Assembly: GCA_020846935.1 (NCBI GenBank)
Contig: JADLCY010000002.1
Span: 186,001 to 250,000, forward strand
DNA: 64,000 nucleotides
Direction of reading: 5' to 3'
Source: Gemmatimonadaceae bacterium
Lineage (GTDB): Bacteria; Gemmatimonadota; Gemmatimonadetes; Gemmatimonadales; Gemmatimonadaceae
The notes below the pieces were generated by a model, which saw only the letters and a list, made by a program, of their open reading frames with translations, was not told the origin of the DNA and made no database searches. The translations under genes and the position numbers were made by a program. Of the stretch, positions 35,727 through 42,546 are shown in pieces (positions within the stretch are counted from its first letter, which is position 1; each line of letters opens with the position of its first letter).

Positions 35727-36961
35727 CCACGCAGCTTTCGCCCGCGCTCGACGTCGCCACGCTCCGGGCGGACTTCCCGATCCTTGGCACCCTCGCCAGG
35801 GGCAAGCCGCTGGTCTACCTGGACAATGCCGGCACCAGCCAGAAGCCCCGGTCGGTGATCGAAGCGACCACCCGCTACTACGAGTCGGAGAACGCGAACA
35901 TCCATCGGGGCGTGCATTACCTGAGCGAGCGCGCCTCCGAACTCTACGAGGGGACCCGCGAAGCGGCGCGACGCTTCTTCAACGCCAGGCACGCGCACGA
36001 GATCGTGTTCGTACGCGGCACCACCGAAGGCATGAACCTCGTGGCGTCGGGGTTCGCGCAGGCCATCCTCCGGCCGGGTGACGAGGTCCTCGTCTCCGTC
36101 ATGGATCACCACTCGGTCCTCGTGCCATGGCAGCAGGCCTGCCTGCGGAGCGGGGCGAAGCTCGTCGCCATTCCGGTCATGGACGATGGAGCGCTCGACA
36201 TGGCCGCCTTCGAGCGCCTGCTCAACGAGCGCACCCGAGCCGTCGCGCTGACCTGGGTGTCCAATGCGCTGGGAACGATCAATCCGGTGCGCACGATCTG
36301 TGAACGCGCGCACGCCCGAGGCGTCCCGGTCATCCTCGATGGCGCACAGGCGGCCCCTCACCTTCCGGTCGACGTCCAGTCGGTCGGATGCGACTTCTTC
36401 GTGTGCTCCGGCCACAAGATGCTGGGGCCCACCGGCGTGGGCGTGCTGTATGGCAAGGAATCGTGGCTCGACCGACTCCCGCCCTACCAGACCGGCGGCG
36501 GCATGATCGACCTGGTCACCATCGAGCACAGCACGTGGGCCCGCCTGCCGGCCAGATTCGAGGCCGGGACGCCGGACATCGCGGCGGTGGTCGCGTTCCG
36601 CGCCGCGCTGGACTATCTCGAGGCGGTGGGCCTGGACGCTGTCGCGGCGCACGAACACGAGCTGGTCAGCTACGCCTCGGAGCGCGTGCGTGAGGTCAAG
36701 GGACTGCGCATCATCGGAACCACGCCGAACAAGGCGGGTGTGCTCAGCATCGTCATGGATGGCGCGCACCCCCACGACATCGGCACGATCCTCGACCAGG
36801 AAGGCGTAGCGATCCGGGCCGGCCACCATTGCTGCCAGCCGCTCATGCGCCGCTTCAACGTACCGTCGACGGCGCGCGCCTCGTTCTACCTGTACAACAC
36901 GCGCGACGACGTCGATGCGCTCGTGGCCGCGCTGCATCGCGTTGGCGAGATTTTCGGGTAA
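35723..36961 (+). CDS. sufS: cysteine desulfurase SufS
   Basis: 412 residues, group II PLP-dependent desulfurase that frees sulfur from cysteine. The internal aldimine Lys is Lys232 in CSGHKMLGPTGVG. The PLP phosphate region contains RGTTEGMNLVA, and LDGAQAAPH holds the PLP-pyridine Asp. The reactive Cys lies in RAGHHCCQPLM near residue 369. The N-terminal YLDNAGTSQKP differs slightly from the common NAAT. It partners with the SufU encoded two bases downstream. GTG start overlaps the sufD stop. Confidence 0.95.
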   Translation: MTTQLSPALDVATLRADFPILGTLARGKPLVYLDNAGTSQKPRSVIEATTRYYESENANIHRGVHYLSERASELYEGTREAARRFFNARHAHEIVFVRGTTEGMNLVASGFAQAILRPGDEVLVSVMDHHSVLVPWQQACLRSGAKLVAIPVMDDGALDMAAFERLLNERTRAVALTWVSNALGTINPVRTICERAHARGVPVILDGAQAAPHLPVDVQSVGCDFFVCSGHKMLGPTGVGVLYGKESWLDRLPPYQTGGGMIDLVTIEHSTWARLPARFEAGTPDIAAVVAFRAALDYLEAVGLDAVAAHEHELVSYASERVREVKGLRIIGTTPNKAGVLSIVMDGAHPHDIGTILDQEGVAIRAGHHCCQPLMRRFNVPSTARASFYLYNTRDDVDALVAALHRVGEIFG

Positions 36962-36963
36962 CC

Positions 36964-37389
36964 ATGGATCTCGGCGCGCTCTACCAGGACGTCATCCTCG
37001 ACCACAATCGGTCTCCCCGGAACTTCGGCGAGCTCGCGAAGGCCGACCGCAGTACTCATGGCCGGAATCCGCTCTGCGGCGACGAGGTCACGATCTGGAT
37101 TCGCCTCGACGGAGACGTGGTGGCCGACGTGTCGTTCGTGGGCACCGGCTGTGCCATCTCCCGGGCATCGGCCTCCATGATGACGCAGGCCGTGAAGGGA
37201 AAGAGCCGGCAGGAGGCTGCCGGGCTGTTCGAAGCGTTCCATGCGATGGTCACCGGACGCGGGCGCGACCCCGAGGCGCTTGGAAAGCTCAAGGTCTTCG
37301 CCGGAGTCGCTGGTTTCCCTACCCGCGTGAAGTGCGCCTCGCTGGCGTGGCACGCGCTGAAGGAAGCGCTCGACGGTGGCCCGGCCTGA
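36964..37389 (+). CDS. sufU: SufU sulfur-transfer protein
   Basis: 141 residues. The zinc ligands of SufU are visible: Cys38 and Asp40 (CGDE), Cys63 (GTGCAIS) and Cys124 (RVKCASLAW). The insertion between residues about 80 and 105 (AGLFEAFHAMVTG) separates SufU from IscU scaffolds. SufU accepts persulfide sulfur from SufS by zinc-ligand exchange, as in Gram-positive bacteria, and replaces SufE here. Starts two bases after sufS. Confidence 0.94.
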   Translation: MDLGALYQDVILDHNRSPRNFGELAKADRSTHGRNPLCGDEVTIWIRLDGDVVADVSFVGTGCAISRASASMMTQAVKGKSRQEAAGLFEAFHAMVTGRGRDPEALGKLKVFAGVAGFPTRVKCASLAWHALKEALDGGPA

Positions 37390-37705
37390 GGTGGAGCTGC
37401 CACTCTCGAGCCTCCCGAACCCCGGGCTGCTGCCCGTCAGGCTGCCGAACGGCGACCGCATCGTCCTGATCCGCCGCGGCAACATGGTCACGGCACTCGA
37501 AGACGAGTGTTCTCATCAGGCGATGCCGCTTTCTGCCGGCGAGCTGCTGACGGACGGCACCGTGCAGTGCCCATGGCACGGTGCACGATTCGACGCATCC
37601 AGCGGCGCCTGCCGTCAGGGCCCCGCGACGGACCCCGTGGCTACCTGGGTCGTGACCGTGACGGGCGACCGGGTCGTGATAGGCGCTCGGCAGTCGACGC
37701 CGTAA
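37376..37705 (+). CDS. Rieske-type [2Fe-2S] ferredoxin
   Basis: 109 residues from a GTG, overlapping sufU by 14 bases. One Rieske domain with Cys45-x-His47 (CSHQAMPLS) and Cys65-x2-His68 (CPWHGARFD), the motif pair holding a His-coordinated cluster. It resembles NirD-like or dioxygenase ferredoxins. Its position at the end of the suf operon suggests either a client or an electron donor for assembly; which one cannot be decided. Confidence 0.9.
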   Translation: MARPEVELPLSSLPNPGLLPVRLPNGDRIVLIRRGNMVTALEDECSHQAMPLSAGELLTDGTVQCPWHGARFDASSGACRQGPATDPVATWVVTVTGDRVVIGARQSTP

Positions 37706-38254
37706 CCGGGCGAGCACCAAGCAGCTGGCGCAGCCGGTAGTGGAGGCTCGTCGAGCGCAGGACTCCCTGCGTCGACCTCCAGGTCGTGGCGTTGCCGATT
37801 CGTGTCGCGTCCATGATCCCATCCCCAAGCATCTTTCGGGCCATCCCTGAAAACGTGGCGCGGTGCCGACTGCCCCTGCCCGATCCTTGTCCTGACCACC
37901 CGTCCTCTGCCTGGCCTGCCTGATCGCACGCCACGCGTCGAGCGATCACGACCAGATCCGGCAGGCAGCAATCGGCGCTCCGCCGCCATTCGCTTCGCTC
38001 CCGCGGGGCCCCAACACAGGCTCCCCGCGGGAACACGTCGTGGCGCCGACGACCGGAGTTCCCCAACACCTGCTCCGCCCCACACGGAAGTGTTCTCCGT
38101 GCCGTCGCGCCACGACGCTGGTTCGTGATTCGGGAACGGAGACGCGACGGGTCCCAGTCATCCAGTCGCCCCTGCCGCCCAAGACCTCCTCACCGCACTC
38201 CCATCACCCCCCACCTCCCCATCCCTCGTCCCGACCCACGAACGCACCCTCTCC
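37706..38254. other. intergenic region after the suf operon
   Basis: About 550 bases without a supported gene. It has a hairpin with 10-base arms at 37999-38032 (TCCCGCGGGG and CCCCGCGGGA, 14-base loop). A C-rich stretch at 38207-38232 could fold as a G-quadruplex on the minus strand (four G-runs with loops of four, two and four bases). It separates two convergent transcription units. Confidence 0.5.
37999..38032. repeat. 10-bp inverted repeat, possible distal terminator
   Basis: Arms at 37999-38008 and 38023-38032 are exact complements. It lies about 300 bases after the Rieske gene and has no T run, so it is only a weak terminator candidate. Confidence 0.4.
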
Positions 38255-39046
38255 CTACGCCGACGCCAACCTCGGCGACGCATAGGTCTCCGCCCCCACC
38301 GCTTTCCCCCAGGATTCCATCGGAGCGATCGCTGCCGGCCGCTGATGCAGCGGACGCACGCCTCGCGCCGACCGCTCGAAGAAGTGCGATCGCCGCAGCG
38401 ACGCCTCGAGCACCCATTCCCATCCGTACCGATTGTGGAACTCGCGCTCGGCAACGCCGAGCAGCTCGCGCATCGCACCTCGCAGCTCCGCCGACGTGTC
38501 ATCGTCGCCCGACATGGTGCGATTGAGCAGCGATCGATCGGCCGCCAGTTCGGCCAGCATGGCCGCCCGCTGCCATTCGAGGGCCGACCAGTCGCCCAGC
38601 ATGCGCATCTGCTCGCGCAGGGCATACGGCAGGAACGCGGCCTCGTTGCGACGAAGCGTGGGGCGAGAGAACAGGTCGGACAGCGTGCGCGCGAGGCTCG
38701 AGAGCCGCGTGCGACGGACGATCCAGTCCACGAGATCACTTGGCGTGGGCCGCGGTCGGCTCGACACCGCCTTCAGGATTCCCGACGCACCGTCGCCCTC
38801 ATCGAGACCGAACACCACACATGTGCGCGGCAGTCGACGCGTGGAACGCATGCCCGACTCCGAGTCGGCGAGCAGGCAGAGCGGGCACCAGGGCGCCTCT
38901 TCCATCTGGCCCTTCACATCGTTGGTCGTCGGGCGATCCACAACGGCGTCGAGCAACGCTACCGCACCAAGGGCGGGCGGCTGGTCCATCAGCCGGCGCG
39001 CCATCGTGTACGGAGGCTCGAGGATGAACAACGGCGAGTTCTTCAT
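38255..39046 (-). CDS. hypothetical protein with CxxC motif
   Basis: About 263 residues starting MKNSPLFILEPPYTMARRL. A CPLCLLADSE segment near residues 54-63 could bind metal or be redox active. The centre (about 110-200) is helical, rich in Arg/Leu/Glu, and the C-terminal part ends with Pro/Ser-rich sequence. No signal peptide or membrane helix. The ATG at 39046 fits a promoter with an operator-like dyad just upstream, suggesting a regulated gene. Not recognised as a named family. Confidence 0.65.
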   Translation of the reverse strand: MKNSPLFILEPPYTMARRLMDQPPALGAVALLDAVVDRPTTNDVKGQMEEAPWCPLCLLADSESGMRSTRRLPRTCVVFGLDEGDGASGILKAVSSRPRPTPSDLVDWIVRRTRLSSLARTLSDLFSRPTLRRNEAAFLPYALREQMRMLGDWSALEWQRAAMLAELAADRSLLNRTMSGDDDTSAELRGAMRELLGVAEREFHNRYGWEWVLEASLRRSHFFERSARGVRPLHQRPAAIAPMESWGKAVGAETYASPRLASA

Positions 39047-39081
39047 GGAGCACAGGATAGGAGGGCCGCGGCAAACTGTAT

Positions 39082-39099
39082 ACTCGTACAAATACGAGT
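39082..39099. promoter_or_regulatory. operator-like dyad upstream of the 38255-39046 gene
   Basis: ACTCGTA-CAAA-TACGAGT is a perfect 7+7 dyad. On the minus strand it fills the spacer before a -10-like TATACA, about 36 bases from the gene start, as expected for a repressor site. The dyad is typical of TetR, PadR or MarR-type operators; no such regulator gene is in the window. Confidence 0.55.
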
Positions 39100-39238
39100 G
39101 ACGGGCCGCGCTTTTCTCACGAGGTCGCCACGCCGCTATCACAAGGCGTGAAAGCGACGCAGGGGCGGACACGGCTCCGCTGAGACCCATCAACCACCTC
39201 GCGAACCGTCCCGCGAGCGGCGAACCGTCAGATCCCGA

Positions 39239-39922
39239 TCAGGGCTGCGGCTGGTCCGGCTCGACGACCGCCTCTTCGAGCGGCGCATCGCCCTCGGAGA
39301 CGTGCATCATGATCGCGAAACGCATCAGGCCCCATTCGGTTGTGATGCCAAGCGCCTTGCGAATGCTTGCGCGATGGAACTCCACGGTGCGCGGGCTCAC
39401 GCCCAGGTGTTCGGCGATGTCCTGTGTGGACTTGCCGTCACCGATGAGGCGCAGGATCTGGCGGTGGCGCGGGGTCAGGCGATCGAGCGCCGGATGTTCC
39501 ATGGCGGCTCCGTCGCGGAACGATCGTCGCGGAATCCTCGGCGAGATGAACGGCTTGGGGCTCGACAGCACGTGATCGATCGCCGAGTTGAGTTCCTCGG
39601 CGGACGATTCCTTGGGGATGAACCCGTGGGCGCCGGAGTTGATCGCCAGGTCCGCGAGCGCGCGGTCCACGTGCATGGTGACCACGAGCACCTTGACGTC
39701 CGGCGCGTGTTCACGCACCTGTGGAATCAGCTCGAGGCCGTTGACGTTAGGCATCGAGAGATCGAGCAGCAGGACGTCGGGCCGTGTCCGGTCGAGCGAG
39801 GAGAGCAGCTCGCGGCCGTCATTCACGACACCGACGGGCACGTAGCTCGCGCGCAGCAGGGCCTTGAGGCCCTGGCTCATGAGGGGATGATCGTCGCAGA
39901 TCAGGACAGCGGCGCGGCGCAC
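39239..39922 (-). CDS. NarL/LuxR-family response regulator
   Basis: 227 residues. The receiver domain (about 5-120) has the acidic pocket CDD (9-11), phosphoacceptor Asp54 (LLLD), and Lys in IPKESS. The LuxR-type helix-turn-helix (about 143-205) contains LTPRHRQILRLIGDGKSTQD and HLGVSPRTVEFHRASIRKAL. It follows the histidine kinase after six bases and closes the operon that begins with the two CPPFCPP proteins. It likely controls that operon or other targets. Confidence 0.93.
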   Translation of the reverse strand: MRRAAVLICDDHPLMSQGLKALLRASYVPVGVVNDGRELLSSLDRTRPDVLLLDLSMPNVNGLELIPQVREHAPDVKVLVVTMHVDRALADLAINSGAHGFIPKESSAEELNSAIDHVLSSPKPFISPRIPRRSFRDGAAMEHPALDRLTPRHRQILRLIGDGKSTQDIAEHLGVSPRTVEFHRASIRKALGITTEWGLMRFAIMMHVSEGDAPLEEAVVEPDQPQP

Positions 39923-39928
39923 GGAAGG

Positions 39929-40756
39929 TCAGTGCTCGAGGGGAACCGTGATGCGAATAGTGGTGCCACCGCCGAGCTTGGAAAAGAGGGAAAAATCGGC
40001 ATCGGCCAGGCGCGCACGTTCGGCCATGCTGATAAGGCCGAGGCCGCTCGCCCGGCGCGGATCGCCGGAATCGAAGCCCCGCCCATTGTCGATGATGCTC
40101 AGGACGAGGGCGTCCTTTGCAAGATCGACGCCGATTTCACCCCGGGTGGCTGCGGAGTGTTTGGTGATATTGCGCACAGCTTCCTGCGCCACGCGAAACA
40201 GGATGAGCGACCGCTCGCGGTCGAGGACCCGGTCGGTTGCGGTGTTCGGGATCCGAGCCACGATCTCGATCCCCGAGAGGCGCGTGGCGTCTTCGGCCAG
40301 CTGCGACAGCGCCGGAAGGAGGCCACCGTGTTCGATGATCGCCGGGTGCAACCGGTGCGCAACGCGCCGGAGCATCACGCCCAGGTCCTCGAGTTCGTGA
40401 CGCACCGCCTCGGAACGCAGGCGCTCCTTTCCCGGTTCGAGATTGCCGTCCATCCACTCGTAGACGTCGTGCTGGATCATGGCGACGCGCTGCAGCGCGT
40501 CGTCATGCACCTCACGGGCGACGTGAGCGCGCTCTTCCTCGTGGGCGGCGATCAGCTTCTTGGCGTATTCGCGATGGACGGCGAGAAAGCGCCGCTGGTA
40601 GAGCACCAGCGCGGCACCGAGCGCCGTGAGAATTACCGCGACGGCGAGGACGGCGCCGAGGTAGATGCCGAAGATGTTCGAGCCACCGGGCATGCGCGGT
40701 ACGGTGAGTGAGGGCGCGCGCTGAAGGTCCGCCGCCGTCACAACATAAGTCAGCAC
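39929..40756 (-). CDS. HisKA_3 sensor histidine kinase
   Basis: 275 residues. One transmembrane helix (about 29-52) is followed by a short linker and the dimerisation/phosphoacceptor segment EERAHVAREVHDDALQ, with His84. The HATPase domain (about 165-275) contains the N-box VAQEAVRNITKH and the G-boxes DNGRGFD and GLGLISMAER. There is little extracytoplasmic sequence, so sensing probably happens in the membrane or through the neighbouring polytopic protein. The GTG at 40756 or ATG at 40693 could be the start. Paired with the downstream response regulator. Confidence 0.9.
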   Translation of the reverse strand: MLTYVVTAADLQRAPSLTVPRMPGGSNIFGIYLGAVLAVAVILTALGAALVLYQRRFLAVHREYAKKLIAAHEEERAHVAREVHDDALQRVAMIQHDVYEWMDGNLEPGKERLRSEAVRHELEDLGVMLRRVAHRLHPAIIEHGGLLPALSQLAEDATRLSGIEIVARIPNTATDRVLDRERSLILFRVAQEAVRNITKHSAATRGEIGVDLAKDALVLSIIDNGRGFDSGDPRRASGLGLISMAERARLADADFSLFSKLGGGTTIRITVPLEH

Positions 40757-40880
40757 GTCGCCTCAAGCGGCTGGTGTCCGACCAGGCGCCGAATCTCCGG
40801 ATCTTGAAGGAGTCCTGGGAATCGGACGATGACCACGGGGCTGCGCCGCGACGTGCCCGCGCGCGCAGGCGAGCCCGCGC

Positions 40881-41633
40881 TCAGACCGTCAACGGCGACT
40901 GGGGCTCGGCGGCAGGAAGCGGGCGGCGCATGCCATACCACACCATGACGAAGGCCACGATGTCGACCGCGCCCTTCACGACGTAGACGAGGCGCGCGAG
41001 CTCCGGTTGATCGGGCAGAAGGGCGGCGGACACCGGATCGACCACCACGTAGGCCGCGTAGTACAGCGTGACGCCGAGTGACGTCCAGAGCCAGTCACGC
41101 TCCCATATGCGCTGTTGCTCGCGCGATGTCCGGACGACCAGCGTATACGTCACGGCCGTGGTGATGAGTAGCAGCCGGAAGGGCGACGATGCGGTCTTGA
41201 AAGTCGTCAGCTCACCAAACGCGATCGCGATGGCCAGGGTCACGAGGGCCAGGAGCGGGATGGCCACGCGGAACGACAGCCGCATGACGGGCCGCAGCTG
41301 CCAATACGAAAACGCCATCAGGAGCGTCGCATCCTCGATGGGGTTGGCGATCAGGAAGAACCACAGGTTGTCGACGCGCGCGAACGACGAGATGGCGACC
41401 TGCGAGAGGTCGCTCACGAAGAACGCGAGGCCCCACCACCCGATCCAGTACCGGGCGCGCGGCACCGGGCGTGGCAGGGCCAACACGGCAAGCGACGGCA
41501 AGAGCTGTGTCGCTACGGCCATGCCGATGATGGCCAACTGCCACGTGGGAATCACCCGGGGACTGAAGGGCAAGAGCGCCACTGTCAGCGCTCCGACGAT
41601 CAACCATCCCCACCATCCTCCGAGTGACTTCAC
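40881..41633 (-). CDS. polytopic membrane protein (about seven helices), unknown
   Basis: 250 residues with approximately seven hydrophobic helices (starting near 8, 36, 66, 95, 118, 150 and 183, with a further segment near 220). The N-terminus is MKSLGGWWGW. Conserved-looking aromatic/polar residues inside the membrane include WWGLAFFVSDLSQ and NPIEDATLLMAFSYW. The fold is reminiscent of small 7TM sensor or receptor domains. It lies between the CPPFCPP proteins and a kinase that has a single helix, so it is a candidate sensor or receptor. Family not recognised. Confidence 0.72.
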   Translation of the reverse strand: MKSLGGWWGWLIVGALTVALLPFSPRVIPTWQLAIIGMAVATQLLPSLAVLALPRPVPRARYWIGWWGLAFFVSDLSQVAISSFARVDNLWFFLIANPIEDATLLMAFSYWQLRPVMRLSFRVAIPLLALVTLAIAIAFGELTTFKTASSPFRLLLITTAVTYTLVVRTSREQQRIWERDWLWTSLGVTLYYAAYVVVDPVSAALLPDQPELARLVYVVKGAVDIVAFVMVWYGMRRPLPAAEPQSPLTV

Positions 41634-41645
41634 GTCCCGTGCAGC

Positions 41646-42029
41646 TTAGAGCGGCGAATCTGGGGGACAGAACGGCGGGCAGGGCCAGTGCCCGTCGAGC
41701 AGGACCGCATCGCCGAACGACCGGGCCACTGCACCGGACGCGAGCACCTTCTTCGTTCTGACGATGTCGTTGCCCGCGCGGTCGACGCCGACCAGCACCA
41801 TGCGGTAGCGCCCCTTGGCATCGAGGCCGTGATACACGCGCATGCCGTACACCTCGGGCTGCGCCAGCAGGTCGGCGATGCCCTTGGCAAAGAAGAACCC
41901 GGCCTTTTCAGAGGCCGGCGACGCGCGTTGGTGCCGCTTGGTGAGGTCGATCGCCGTCCCTAGGGAGATGCGCTGGTTCCGGGGCCTGGTGGGAATGCGC
42001 CCCGGCTTGTTGTCCTTGTAGTTCGCCAT
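41646..42029 (-). CDS. small protein with C-terminal CPPFCPP motif (paralogue B)
   Basis: 127 residues: basic N-terminus (1-20), a helix with ISLGTAIDLTKRHQ, then a beta unit MRVYHGLDAKGRYRMVLVGV followed by DRAGNDI (about 84-89). An insert follows, then the terminal motif LDGHWPCPPFCPP (111-123; Cys117 and Cys121). It aligns with the upstream gene along its length, so the two are paralogues. No signal peptide. It is 23 bases from paralogue A and 12 from the membrane-protein gene. Function unknown; the invariant Cys-Pro end suggests binding, modification or metal coordination. Confidence 0.75.
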   Translation of the reverse strand: MANYKDNKPGRIPTRPRNQRISLGTAIDLTKRHQRASPASEKAGFFFAKGIADLLAQPEVYGMRVYHGLDAKGRYRMVLVGVDRAGNDIVRTKKVLASGAVARSFGDAVLLDGHWPCPPFCPPDSPL

Positions 42030-42052
42030 GTGAATATCCCGGTGAATGGTCG

Positions 42053-42397
42053 TCAGCCGCGCAGGTCGCTGCTGTCGGGTGGGCAGAATGGGGGGCAGGG
42101 CCAGTGGCCGTCCAGCGTCGTCTCGGTGAGGTCGTTCCCGGCGGCGTCTGCCGCAACCAGCACCAGTTCGGGATTGCCCCTGGCGTTGGTGCCGTAGTAG
42201 AACCGCAGATACTTCGCGTCGGCCCGCTCCAGCAGCTTGGTCACGGCCTTCTTGTCAAATGCCCCACCCAGGGCCCCGGGCTTCATTGCGCCACGCTTTC
42301 CCTTCGTGGTCGCCTTCACGGCCTTGCGGTGCCGATCAGTGAGCTTTGCTGCCGCCTTGAGCGAGATCTTGTGTGACTTCGACTTGCGAGCCGCCAT
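42053..42397 (-). CDS. small protein with C-terminal CPPFCPP motif (paralogue A)
   Basis: 114 residues: Lys-rich N-terminus (1-40) with ISLKAAAKLTDRHRK, a helix AFDKKAVTKLLERAD, a beta unit LRFYYGTNARGNPELVLVAA with DAAGNDL (about 84-90), and LDGHWPCPPFCPPDS (95-109; Cys101 and Cys105). Identical to paralogue B in the terminal motif but lacking its ~20-residue insert. First gene of a five-gene operon, about 95 bases behind a promoter with an embedded palindrome. I recall small proteins with a similar G-x-D-x-x-GND-then-CPP layout in Bacteroidota; this is not confirmed. Confidence 0.75.
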   Translation of the reverse strand: MAARKSKSHKISLKAAAKLTDRHRKAVKATTKGKRGAMKPGALGGAFDKKAVTKLLERADAKYLRFYYGTNARGNPELVLVAADAAGNDLTETTLDGHWPCPPFCPPDSSDLRG

Positions 42398-42499
42398 GGT
42401 CCCGACCTCCCGGTCGACGCGTTGTGGAATGCCTCGCTCCTCCGACGCGCGCGGCGGAGCAGGAGATGCCCGGGGCAGAGTAGCGCCGAGCTCGCGACC

Positions 42500-42528
42500 A
42501 GAATACTGGGGGTAACCCCAGTGTCCAG
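42500..42528 (-). promoter_or_regulatory. promoter of the CPPFCPP operon with palindrome in the spacer
   Basis: On the minus strand: -35 CTGGAC (42523-42528), 17-base spacer, -10 TATTCT (42500-42505). The spacer contains the perfect dyad ACTGGGG-N4-CCCCAGT (plus-strand 42505-42522). A dyad filling the spacer is typical of MerR-type activators or of repressor operators. Confidence 0.5.
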
Positions 42529-42546
42529 CGTTGTGGCGACTTCGCC

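Noticed and set aside
37641-38069. 142-codon minus-strand frame after the suf operon
   Set aside because: Overlaps the Rieske gene, has no homologous feature and reads as Arg/Ser-rich noise. A short plausible piece (MDATRIGNATTWRS) is too weak.
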